The translations under genes and the position numbers were made by a program. Shown here one piece after another: positions 1 through 9,700 of a stretch of DNA of 64,000 bases. The stretch is from Druceiella hillmani (Eukaryota > Arthropoda > Insecta > Lepidoptera > Hepialidae). The notes below the pieces were generated by a model that was not told the DNA's origin, searched no databases, and worked only from the letters and a program-made list of their open reading frames with translations. The stretch is from assembly GCA_039881145.1 (NCBI GenBank), contig JAYKKI010000095.1, forward strand, positions 1,237,501 through 1,301,500, read 5' to 3'. Positions within the stretch are counted from its first letter, which is position 1; each line of letters starts with the position of its first letter.

Positions 1-940
1 CTTTTTTGCTTACGAATCGAGAATAAAATATCGCGGAAAGTATATCATATGTTCTAACATATACTTATAAAATATTATATATAAAGTGCTATGATACAAG
101 AATGTGCTCTTTGCATATTGCAGCAATGTTACTAAAATATTTTATATGAAACGTGACCAAACTTGTCTACTATGTGAAATGGAATGTACATACGGTCTTC
201 AGTTCTTGAAAACTTCGTTTGAAAAATATAAAAATCATTAGCAACTTAAAGAGAATTTAACAATATGGAATCACTTTTGTAAATATAAACTATGTTCATA
301 TTTACAGGGGGGGAAATAATATTACGAAGAATGTATGGAATACTCGCTATGCGGGATCCGCTAATAATTTAAAAAAAATATTTTTATTTAAGATTAATTG
401 GACAGACTTCAAAAACCATTTTATATTCACATGATATAAGATTCTGAAAATTGAATTACTACCAAATATTAGCGTGGATTATTCGGAATGTATGTTTGAA
501 TATGCAAAAAAAACAAACATCAAGTGAATCACAATTTTTACAAGATAGGAAATGAATATGACGGCTATAGCTTTGTGGACCTGAAGAAGTTGAGTTCTCA
601 AGTATTTGTTTAATAAATAACATAATAATTCTTTCGTTCGGACCTCATAAGATTTCGTTAACTATGTGTATCAATATTATTTGAAAGCGATAAATAAAAA
701 GTCAAAAATTTAGAAACATGTGTGAGAATCTAAATAAAACCAGATACTATAATTTTATTTAAGTTGTAAATATAGTTGTCTCATGTTTCGTAGAGTTGTC
801 TTCTGCTTTAGAAAAAAATACTTCATAATGAGAGCGCAGAAGTGAATATGTGGAATGTTCGAAGAAAAATACTAACTTGGATTGCCTTAATAAAGACAAA
901 GACTTTGCTCAGCGTAAACCCCAAACCGAAACAAACTATA
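1..940. other. AT-rich non-coding stretch, nothing recognised
   Basis: No reading frame, RNA gene or repeat that I recognise. Composition is AT-rich and frames are short on both strands. This is probably the upstream part of duplication unit I, but I could not align it to units II or III. Confidence 0.5.
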
Positions 941-1469
941 TCTTCGTGTTCATATAAAGCATCGCACAAAGAGCAAATTATTTGAAGAACTTACAACAAA
1001 CCCACAACTAGTGGATGTAAAGGACACGGACAATAAACGCAAACAGTTCACTCGTGTGTCTAATATACAAATCTTAGATCACACCGAATGACATCACAAT
1101 ACGAATTTCTAGTTTTGATTGTTTTCAAAAATAAGTGTATTTCTCTTAATTTACTAATCTAATTAATAAAGTGGAAAGAACAACTTTTGTCTACGAAAAA
1201 TCCCTATAACAATTATAATATACATGTTGATAAGGATCAATAAATAGACTTAAATTTAATTTTAATATTTTCTTTTTTTAATTTTGGAAGAAAATTTATT
1301 ACAGTTTAAGCGTTTCTTCTGGCATGTATATAAAATATACCTATGTACCTACTACCGGAACCTGCTCCCGGAGACTTTTCTTTAAACTTTTCTGAGAATT
1401 AAAATTCCTTCCCACGTAGTTCCTACGTACTTTTTCGCCGACTACGTTGATATCTTTATCTATATCTCA

Positions 1470-2240
1470 ATAATTTCACAACTTATGTACATATTGTATT
1501 ATTTATGGTAATTTGAAAATTATATGTTCTTATGCTGTGCAAGTTGCATGTCAATCGGAGGAGCAGTTTTCACGCAAATTTCCAAAAAACAAATAAACAA
1601 ATTTTTCACTTTATAATATTATAGAAATTTATTTAATGTAATCGAACTTTTATATTTTACAACGTTATGTAGTTTCATATTATATAATCTATGATAATTT
1701 GAAAATTATAAGCTCTTATTTTACGCCAGTTATATGTCAACAGGAGAAATGTTTACTCGAATTTCCAAAAGAGAATAAACAAACATTCCTCTTTACATAT
1801 TAGAGAAGTTAATTGAATACAATAAACATTTTATACTGATTAATTGAACTTTTATATTTCATAACATATGTGTATATTGTATAATCTATGATAATTTGAA
1901 GATTATCGGCTATCATGTTATGCAAGTTGCATGTCAATTTTAGTAGTAGATTTTGGGCAAATTCCCAAAAATAAGTAAAGAAACTTTCCACTTTATAATA
2001 TTAGAAAATAGATTGAATGCAATTGAACTTTTATATTGATTAATTGAATTTTTATATTTCACAACATGTATACATATTATATCGTCAATGGTAATTTTGA
2101 AAATTATAAGCTCTCATGTTGTGCAAGTTATATGTTATTTAGAGGAGTAGTTTTTTCGCGAATTCCCCCAAAGTAAATAAACAAACTTTCCCCTTGATTA
2201 TATTTGGAAAACTGATTGAATGCTTTTGAATTTTTATAAA
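1470..2240. repeat. Tandem array, four copies of about 186-200 bp
   Basis: The landmark ggtaatttgaaaatta (with variants) recurs at about 1506, 1693, 1890 and 2089. Each is followed by an aagttgcatgtcaa-like string, a cgaatttccaaaa-like string and a ttgaacttttatattt-like string. Copies differ by many substitutions and small indels, so the array is old. Units II (about 25390-25560) and III (about 57060-57200) carry only one diverged copy, so the expansion happened in unit I after duplication. No coding potential is seen. Confidence 0.8.
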
Positions 2241-2445
2241 ATGTTATTAAAAATGTTCATTAACTTTTTAATTTTTGTCATGAGGTCTCGTATGCATGTA
2301 CATATTTAATAATTAAATTAATATTAACGGAAACGTTAACTGCAGGGAAGTCTTTCTTAATGTCGGATATTGATAACTAAATCAAATTACATAACAATTA
2401 AACAATTAGATACAAACAAAGTTAAGATAAAAAACAAAAAAAAAC

Positions 2446-2520
2446 AATGTTATTCCTCGGCTATACTTATGAAATAATAAAAAATTAATGATTTCATAAG
2501 TATAGCCGAGGAATAATATT
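2446..2520. repeat. Near-perfect hairpin, 30-bp arms
   Basis: The left arm 2446-2475 and right arm 2491-2520 are reverse complements at 29 of 30 positions, around a 15-nt AT-rich loop. The arms contain cctcggctatacttatgaaa. The near-perfect arms in decayed surroundings suggest a recent origin, either as a small foldback insertion or as a small-RNA precursor. I did not find a second copy in the window, so a dispersed family cannot be shown. Confidence 0.8.
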
Positions 2521-3560
2521 GATAAATATAATAAGAGCAGTTCCATGGTAGATTGATTTGGTTTTTGGATATTATTTTTTCTGTAACGTAGTAATTATAC
2601 GGCACCGCAAGAATGCCTGTCGCCTGTCAAAACACCAGGCGACTATTATCCAAATTGTGCAAGTAAATGAATGAGTATATGTCCAAACATGTTTATGTGA
2701 ACGTAGTCTCGGTTATAATTTTAATGTAATGGCAATTATGAAAAACAAGTTCGACTAATTAATAAATATCGTTAAAATATTTAAAACATCGACTACCATC
2801 GGCTTATGAAGTCTTAAGAAGTTAATTGAATATTTTAACGAAATAATTACTTCAAACGACTACATGGAAATAATTACCAACTAATCTTCCGTGAAATTGT
2901 ATTTTTATCTTTTTTGTAGCGTAACACTAAATTTCAATTAATTTGAAAATAGAAAATTATATTTTCTTGTGAAATTATAAAATACTTTGTTGTTTTTTTT
3001 TTATATTGCAATGAAAATGTATTGTGAAAACACTCAACTCTTATTTTATTCTGTGATTTTTTCAGTCAAGCGACTTAACTTGAAATATGAAATTTTTCTG
3101 CAGCTTAACTGAAGTATTTTTAATTAAATTTCACAAGTTTTGCTACATTATAATGACGTGTTTTTGTTTGGAAATTTCTTATATAATGATTGAGTTATTA
3201 GATACACCTCAAAATTATTGCAATTACATATGTAATAGAACATGAAAAATTTACTTATCCAAATGTTTTAAATAATTTACTTTTTTACCTCAAAAATACG
3301 TACTAGTTTGCATACAATTACGCTATCATTTAAAGGAGAGCAGAGCAGTGAACATAAAGTTAGAAAAATACGTTGTCAAATTAATGAAAAAATTATTTAC
3401 CCAGCACTTCAGTCCGGGCTACCAAGGCATAACTTGCGCGGCGCGTTTCTCCGCAACCAAACAAATGTTAAAAGATACGTTTGGCAAATTATGTTCAAAA
3501 TAATACCACTTAACTACATACCGAGAGAGACTGAAATCTGTCTCTTTCTTTGGAAAAAAA

Positions 3561-4008
3561 TATTTACATTTTAAATATACAATAGCTAAATATAGCAAAT
3601 TGATGAAAGGATTTCCGAAACATAAAAAATGAAGGGCTCTTATTTGTCTACACATCCTGAAAATGTCGACACAAATTAATGGAAATAATGGTGATGTTGA
3701 AAATCAAAATATTTACATTTTAAACATACAAAAGCTAAATATAGCAAATTGATGAAAGGAATCCCGAAATATAAAAAATGAAGGGCTCTTATTTGTCTAC
3801 ACATCCTGAAAATGTCGACACAAATTAACGGAAATAATGGTGATGTTGAAAATCAAAATATTTACATTTTAAATATACAAAAGCTAAATATAGCAAATTG
3901 ATGAAAGAAATCCCGAAACATAAAAAATGAAGGACTCTTATTTGTCTACACCTCCTGAAAATGTAGACATCAATTAACGGAAATAATGGTGATGTTGAAA
4001 ATCAAAAT
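3561..4008. repeat. Tandem array, three copies of 149 bp
   Basis: The string tatttacatt recurs at 3561, 3710 and 3859, giving a period of exactly 149 bp and three copies ending near 4008. The copies are highly similar, each with aagggctcttatttgtctac (or aaggac...) and a cctgaaaatgt box. A single diverged relative lies in unit III at about 58062-58200 (aaacataaaatgaaggg...cctcctgaaatcgttaacac). This was a recent local amplification in unit I. Confidence 0.85.
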
Positions 4009-4273
4009 TGGTCCTTTCTGGCATCAAGGTTTTTGCAGAATCCAATTTTTTGACTACTAATGTAAAATTAATGACTAACATTTTTCATAACTTTAAAAAT
4101 TGTACATTTAAGCAGTTAGAAGAAAAAATAATAATGCAGAAATTAGTAAAATATTTAGAAGATGAATTCAGTTACGGAGTTGGCCAGAGATTATTCAAAT
4201 AACCTAAATTTTTATTTACAATACAAGTGTTTCAAAATTATTATTTCCAAGGCAACACGCCAGGCATCCAGTT

Positions 4274-4320
4274 TGAAGCTTAATATTTCGCAGACAAGTA
4301 TGAAGCTTAATATTTCGCAG
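4274..4320. repeat. Direct repeat, two 20-bp copies 27 bp apart
   Basis: The string tgaagcttaatatttcgcag occurs at 4274-4293 and again at 4301-4320. Unit III has only one related string (tgaaagtttaatattttgca near 58451), so this is another unit I specific duplication. Confidence 0.8.
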
Positions 4321-5224
4321 TAAACAGAACCTGCATTTTATTTCAGAAAAAAAAATTCGATTCCACTTTCATATGTATGCAATTCACGCATAAATATTTC
4401 TTTTAAAATTTTGCTTCGTATTAATGCATATCTCCATACAAAGAATCTATTTGCAAAATTTTATACACACAGGTCTAAAACTACAGAAATTATGAGGTAG
4501 TGACAGATGGAGGTACGGACATAACAAAACTAGAAGAATTCCCTGTTTTACTTTCGAAATCAAACAAGACAAAATTAAAAAAAGTCTGTGTTGGTGTGTC
4601 CGTCATACAGTCTAGTACATAAACTATGAGCCAAATTTTAATTAAATTTTGTATTTGGTAGTTTCTTACAAATTACCTTTAGCTCGTTTTTATGTTATTT
4701 TCCGAGCTCAATTCTAGAAAATTTGATTTTCCTAAGTACTTGTTCAATGAGTTTCTTCACAAACGTTACACGTATTCTCATAATTTATAAGCTAAATAAT
4801 ATGGCATAATTCGTTTTCTTAGTGTTTTCTAATCAGAGTACTACTCATAAATGACGAGTAAATTGCGTGTGTTCATACTGCATAGTTGGGGTAGGACGCG
4901 GATTGCGCGTGCTGCAGTCATTAGTGATTTATGAGCTCAATCATGTAAACAATTTCTAAGCCTAACTACAATTTTTTTTTATTAAATGACAAAAAAATTG
5001 TATAACATTTTTTGGAGAAGCAAAATAAATCAGGCCTTCGTTTCACGAGACGATATAGGTAAGTAGCTTGCTAATACCAATCGTTTACTTTCTAAACTCT
5101 AATTTATGTAAATTTGCAAAGTATCGTTGATATTTTTCGAAATATTTTTCGATTATATATTTTACGAATATGATTCGAATATATGGATTTAACTAAATTT
5201 AACAATGAAATTTTTTATTTTAAG

Positions 5225-5300
5225 GCTCCGTACACAAAATGAAAAATGGATCCTTTTAAGATCACTTTGCATCTGCCAGTCTCTCCAAGCCGTTTTTCCC
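5225..5300. repeat. Possible insect interspersed repeat fragment
   Basis: The string ggctccgtacacaaaatgaaa followed by a run with catctgccagtctctccaa resembles, from memory, the common moth and butterfly interspersed repeat that starts with gggttccgta and continues with ctgtctgtc. A better match lies at the paralogous place in unit II (26295-26400: gagttccgtacttcaaaaag, then gtgtctgtctccc). No boundaries can be set. The family attribution is a recollection. Confidence 0.35.
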
Positions 5301-5689
5301 CAGGAACAATTAGAGTTTTAAGTTGAAACTGATATCAAATAGTAAGGTCTATTATCACACAACAATTTTGTAAACAATTCAAGCTTCTAACTTAAAGTAA
5401 AACAAAGTTATGATCGTATGAATATTATGTACTTTGGCACTGATTAAATTTGAATTTTCGGCTTCCAAATACTTTTCTGTTTACATATACTCTTACAAAA
5501 ACATACCTAATGTTGTCTCTCTATTTGTACGAATGTATTTAATTCAAAAACTATTGAAGCTCTAGACATGAATTTACAGGTTATAGACAATTTACAGTTT
5601 ATGGACAGCAACTCTGGAATCAACTTAGTTTTCATTTCAACCTCATATCTCAAACGGTCGGATTGAAAAGTAACACACCTATTGTAGGC

Positions 5690-5765
5690 AGAGGCAGGCT
5701 ATAAGAATATGTGGGACCGGGACGAGGAATGGGACATAAGTCGACCCACTCGGGATTTAAACTAA
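5690..5765. repeat. GC-richer patch conserved in all three units (unit I copy)
   Basis: This patch stands out from its AT-rich surroundings and has counterparts at about 28110-28215 and 59690-59775. All three share a gggac/ggaggaac-like purine-rich run followed by an aagtcga.cc string and a ggtttaaa-like string. I do not recognise the element. It may be part of an interspersed repeat already present before the triplication. Confidence 0.5.
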
Positions 5766-6060
5766 ACGAATGATGTGTGTCTAATATGAGAGAATTAAAT
5801 AAAGGCATCAAAACACTGCACGGTATTTCGGAATTCCATGGAAACTAATTCGCACGTTACTTACTGAGAGTAAATATTAACACTGGTTAAGGTCTAATAA
5901 TTAAACATGGAACAAATTTTTGATTTTGCCTGCTTTTGTCGTAGTAAATAAAATGGAACAGAGAATTTTGTTTTTTACACATTACAATCATATGTTACCG
6001 TTAAATACTATCGTATCTGCGTAAAAATTATTAATCGTAAGATTATTTTAACTCCATATT

Positions 6061-6360
6061 GTGAAGTATTCCTATAAGTGTGGACGAACTTATTATGTAG
6101 GGCAGCTCCTAATGAAGTTTAAGCATGATTTTAAAAATATTATAAAAGTTTGTGCTAATCTGAAAACAACTTCACGTGAAAAGGAATTTTTACTTTATGA
6201 AAATATTAATTTTTTATATCAAGACAGCTTTGTTCCGACAGGTTTGTGGATCATAGAGGATACATTACCTTGCGAGCGAGGAATGTCCATGCTATCACAT
6301 CTGTATAAAAAATTAAATAAAAAGTTTATTAACTTTTATTTTTCTTACCATAGAATCTGA
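6061..6360 (+). pseudogene. Possible decayed coding exon, function unknown
   Basis: This open stretch of 99 codons begins with GTG rather than ATG, so it is not a complete gene. It is listed because unit III (about 60050-60200) preserves a similar translation with mostly conservative changes. Here GRTYYVGQLLMKFKHDFK and VCANL; there GRTFYM, a stop, then RLMKFKNDFK and LCANV. Stops break the unit III version. Frame-level similarity in two diverged copies is what an old exon would leave, but ordinary DNA-level homology could explain it. I recognise no domain. Confidence 0.25.
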
Positions 6361-6976
6361 CCGTATTAAACAAATATTGGACATTTAATTGATTGTAATT
6401 AAGTTTTTCCAAAGTTCTAAAAATATTTCTAGTCTGAGTTGATAGTTTTTAATTTTCCGTATTGAAACAAGAAATATTTGTGGGTTCATCATATCCAGCT
6501 ATCCATCCATCTATTGCAATTTCAGTTTCTAAAATTTGCACTTATTACATTGAATTTACTTGTATATGCTTTAGGTAACAATTCCAATTTGTATATTGTA
6601 AAATATTCGACAAAAAATTAATGTACTTACACACGTGTTACGTATATACGTGTTAAGTACCATTAAAAATTTGTTTTCTAATTCCTTTAGGTGGAACGTC
6701 GTCGTTATCTGACGTGTTTATAATTTAAATACAATAATTCGAAGAATAATAATGTAGTGTAAACACAAAAACACATTATTTTAATCCTATGTCAAGATAC
6801 AGGGTCTTTTTGTGTAATATAAAATAGTAAAAAGCGATTTTTTCTGCGAGGTAATAACACGTATTAATAATTTTGAGCTAATTTATAGTATTGAATATAT
6901 TTGGCGTTAATTTTGTAGAAATTCATTATTCACAATTAAATGAAACTACGTAGTATTATTTCTACTATCTTTAATT

Positions 6977-7037
6977 TCTTTACCACGACCTAGGTTTCGT
7001 TGTATTACAACATCTTCAGGTGGGATATTAGCAAAGA
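6977..7037 (-). ncRNA. Hammerhead-ribozyme-like motif, copy A minus arm
   Basis: On the minus strand the order is: distal stem I TCTTT pairing AAAGA; proximal stem I CCAC pairing GTGG; core box CTGAAGA; an unpaired T; stem II GTTGT with loop AAT and ACAAC; GAAA; stem III CC with a TA loop and GG; then T and C before GTGG, where self-cleavage would occur. This matches the type I hammerhead layout (CUGANGA, GAAA, NUH). The flaws are the extra U after CUGANGA and a stem III of only about 3 bp. Activity is untested. Confidence 0.5.
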
Positions 7038-7046
7038 ATGTTAGAA

Positions 7047-7107
7047 TCTTTGCTAATATCCCACCTGAAGATGTTGTAATACAACGAAACCTAAGTCGTG
7101 GTAAAGA
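7047..7107 (+). ncRNA. Hammerhead-ribozyme-like motif, copy A plus arm
   Basis: The same fold as in the minus arm: TCTTT 7047-7051 with AAAGA 7103-7107; CCAC 7061-7064 with GTGG 7098-7101; CTGAAGA 7065-7071; GTTGT 7073-7077 with ACAAC 7081-7085; GAAA 7086-7089. Stem III reads CCTAAG rather than CCTAGG, losing one pair, so this arm should be weaker than the minus arm. Confidence 0.45.
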
Positions 7108-8404
7108 AATTAAAGATAGTAGAAATAATACTACATCACGTAGTTTCATTTAATTGCTAATTTATAGTTTTAATTTTTGCCCATCAGAGTACGAATTTAT
7201 TAGTGACTCTTGTCTAAACATGGAGTTTTCTAACGTTAAATAATAGAATTTTGTTTTAAACATTGCTTGAACTATTATTTTGGTGATCGGAAATAAATTA
7301 AATCTAATTTATTCTACTCAAAAATATTTAATTCTTTTCGTTAAATTATTTACACAGTTTACATTTACAACGTCTAAGAGTTTACTCGTATATATTTTAG
7401 AACATTTTAAAAAAAGCAAAGTTCTGCTGATTATTTGAAGCCGGTTCGATTTTTTTGTTAATAAATTTTTTTCGTTATTGCAAAAAGGGATTTTTATGTA
7501 ATTTAAATGTAAAATATATTTTTATTATAGGCAACACTATTTTTTCTTTACAGTATAAACAGTATAAGCTATCAAAAACACTACGAAATTCATTTCTCAG
7601 ACTACCACCTGCCAAATGTTTGATTGAATTGCATAAACACTACCGAAAGTTTCTATGAAAAATAAAAGCCATTTATGTGACCTGAATAAAACAATGGATT
7701 TGAGAAATTAATAACTTAAAATTACACTACGTTTCCAAGTATAGTAAAATTCCATTCACCGGCATTATCTTCAAATCCATTTTGGGTTTTTAAAGTATGT
7801 AATATTACGGATTTTCCTTCGTATCAATTATTAATTATTATACAGAGGCAAATAATTGTCCGAAAAGACGCCATGAGTTGCTTCGTCATATATGGTTTTA
7901 TGTTTTTTATTTATTTAGATTTGAATAAGCAATTTGTTATAATCAATTTGTTCTAGTTTTAAATCTTGAAAGAGATACATTTATAGTTATTGAGTGACGT
8001 TAGCATCATAGCATATAATTTAATCTCTCTATTCAGTTATATATCGAAATGAAGCCTGTCGATTGAAAACGATTCAATAATACGACAAATGATTGAATAT
8101 AAATGAAAAATTGAATTAATTGTATAGAAGCATTGAAATCGTTAATGAAAGAAATAACCCAAGTTAATTAAACAGTATCATGTACTGTATAAATAAAACC
8201 AGAACAAATAGAAAAAAACAATGATCTATGGAATAGTTATTGGTACACAAGTACATAAGAAAATATATATAAAATTTTAAGAAAGTCAATTTACATCCAT
8301 TTGTAATTAATATTATATTGTATTATGGCCTATTTCTACATAAATATTTGAATTAGACTCACATTCTATCATCTATGAGTATCGACGTATAAATTATTTA
8401 TAGG

Positions 8405-8815
8405 CGGCTCTTCGCAATGTTGATATTGAATATGGCAGCGATTGAGAAAGTTTCGTAGTCGCCTTGTGAGATCTGTCGTTGCCTTCTTGGTCTCGCTTCT
8501 ATTTACCAGTTCGGTTTTGACGTTAGACTGGAATATATTACGATTTACTCTCCACGTCAGTTTCCGCGACTACCCCACAGAGTCAAGTTGCACGCGAAGA
8601 TTCCCCCTAACTTTGACGATCCGTGAAGCGGGGTACTCTTCAGTTGCTTCCGTCTCTGATGGTACACTTCCAAGTTACGTGAATTGGCGTTTACACTTTA
8701 ATTGATCTACGCCTAGCAACTACGCTGTTATGTTGTTTACACTAGATCTCATTTCTCGAGACTTCTTCGTGTTGATTTTGAGCCCATTAAGATCAATTCT
8801 TAGGGACAATGCCTT
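8405..8815 (-). pseudogene. LINE reverse transcriptase fragment, C-terminal part
   Basis: This is a GC-richer island. Reading the minus strand from about 8815 downward, with stops, gives NGLKINTKKSREM, then an FT-stop-LGS motif (family FTYLGS), SETEATEE, ASRIVKVRG, LDSVG-stop-SRKLTW, NIFQSNVKT, KATTDLTRRL and FLNRC. This order matches the region from the end of the reverse transcriptase domain into the thumb of insect endonuclease/reverse-transcriptase LINEs (GLKIN..KTK; YLGS; GG.EEDI..RI.KAR; QLD..W; IF.SNVK.VLLYGSETW; INRCLR). The LLYGSETW part is eroded (LVNRSET here). It is truncated at both ends, broken by stops and clearly dead. The clade is not certain; the RTE-like group is my best guess. 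Confidence 0.75.
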
Positions 8816-9062
8816 TGTGTGTGATTGAAAGAATATTTATTTTGTAGAGTTTTTAAATCAAATAGTTTTAGATATTAGATGCTTATCCAATACGTTTATT
8901 AGTTGTGTTTCTATTGATTTGTATTAACGAAACTTTAGATGAAGACAAATTAAACGAAATTATTTTAATATTTTTTTTTTAAATATGTCAAGAGTTTATA
9001 TGAATAGGTAAAAAACTACGTGACCAAGACACGCTTTAATTTATGAATTAAATATATATGTG

Positions 9063-9065
<3 letters not shown>

Positions 9066-9103
<38 letters not shown>
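9066..9103. repeat. (TA)n microsatellite
   Basis: Nearly pure TA dinucleotide tract, bordered by tgtatgta on the left and tacatag on the right. Confidence 0.95.
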
Positions 9104-9106
<3 letters not shown>

Positions 9107-9479
9107 GTAATAAAATTATAAGCGGGTAAGTTCTGTACATTGAAAATATTTTAAATAAATGATTTATTTAGCGCACAGGAAGATAAAAGAAGCCAGAAAA
9201 ACTTTTTTGAATTTTTTTCTGCCTGCCTGTATGTTAATTTGAGCTGGTGTCACGCAAAATCTACTAGACTTATCTTAAAACAATACATAAAACGAAAAAA
9301 AAACAAAACTTGTTTTTTCTAATTAAGCTATTTTTAGTAATTATTCTATTTCTAGTAAGCATAGCTAATATCTTTATAAATAATTTTATTGCCATATTTA
9401 TATGTAACAAACTCTCAATCATTGAATTACACTATGCTGTTCTATATTTTTTCATAAAATTCCCTAAATTTCATTTATG

Positions 9480-9700
9480 AAAATTCTTATTTATTATGGA
9501 TTAAAAGAAAATTACGGGTCTAGATTTTCAGTAGTAGTTCGTAGATAGTAGCAATAATTCAATTCAATGGAGCGGTAGACGACCTACAATTATTTGATTG
9601 TCGACTGAAACAATCTGAAGTGTGATTTCTATAAGATTGTTTTCGGTAATAAATTTCAAGTATCTAAGAGAAAAAAATCAAATTTTAATGATAAATTATA
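9480..9700. repeat. Segmental duplication unit I, third block
   Basis: It aligns to about 63080-63320 in unit III, anchored by gtaataaatttcaagta near 9645 and near 63246, with weaker similarity upstream. Between this block and the previous one, unit I has gained the LINE fragment at 8405-8815 and a TA tract. Confidence 0.55.

Larger units (their letters stand above)
950..6000. repeat. Segmental duplication unit I, main block
   Basis: This stretch aligns collinearly, with gaps, to about 24900-28350 (unit II) and about 56560-59830 (unit III). Visible anchors are tttgtctacgaa at 1186 and 25072; aactgcagggaag at 2338 and 25642; a taataaatatcg.taaaa-like string near 2760, 26090 and 57380; and tttacagtttatggacagca near 5590 and 59600. 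Identity in the anchored parts looks like 65-80% by eye. Unit I carries extra local tandem arrays (1470-2240 and 3561-4008) that are single copy in the other units. No coding function is visible. The block is an old duplication, not a recent assembly artefact, because the copies are well diverged. Confidence 0.75.
6889..7155. mobile_element. Foldback element copy A with hammerhead-like core (inverted dimer)
   Basis: This is a long near-palindrome. The minus-strand arm runs from about 7037 back to 6889 and carries the whole family sequence, ending in TATTGAATATATTTGG read from the left edge. The plus-strand arm runs from about 7044 to 7155 and stops at catttaatt. The arms join head to head around agcaaagaatgttag. 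Each arm contains a candidate hammerhead fold (separate entries). Related copies lie at 14166, 28350, 30501 and 50892. There is no coding capacity. The structure fits a non-autonomous element; inverted partial copies and variable target duplications are known for Penelope-like retroelements, but a foldback MITE is also possible. Confidence 0.8.
6877..7167. repeat. 12-bp target-site duplication flanking foldback copy A
   Basis: GCTAATTTATAG occurs at 6877-6888, immediately before the element, and again at 7156-7167, immediately after it. Exact 12-bp duplications at both borders suggest insertion by target-primed reverse transcription rather than by a cut-and-paste transposase with a fixed short target. 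Confidence 0.75.
6000..7800. repeat. Segmental duplication unit I, second block
   Basis: It aligns to about 59870-62850 in unit III. Anchors are cctaatgaagtttaag at about 6109 against cctaatgaaatttaag at about 60097; an aatctgaccgtattaaacaa-like string near 6352 against aatctagtcgtgtcaaacaa near 60384; and a tttacagta..ta.agtata string near 7547 against 62665. A foldback element (6889-7155) interrupts unit I, and a tandem array (60570-61190) expands unit III. The unit II counterpart is disrupted soon after 28350 by another copy of the same foldback family. Confidence 0.65.

Noticed and set aside
3650..3700. cctgaaaatgtcgacac in the 149-bp repeats as a ribozyme core
   Set aside because: Lacks the GA of CTGANGA, a stem II and a GAAA box.
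6946..7149. Minus-strand open frame of 67 codons
   Set aside because: Lies in the inverted dimer of foldback copy A; its text is palindromic and not protein-like.
8442..8705. Plus-strand open frame of 87 codons
   Set aside because: It is antisense to the LINE fragment, which explains the composition and the open frame.
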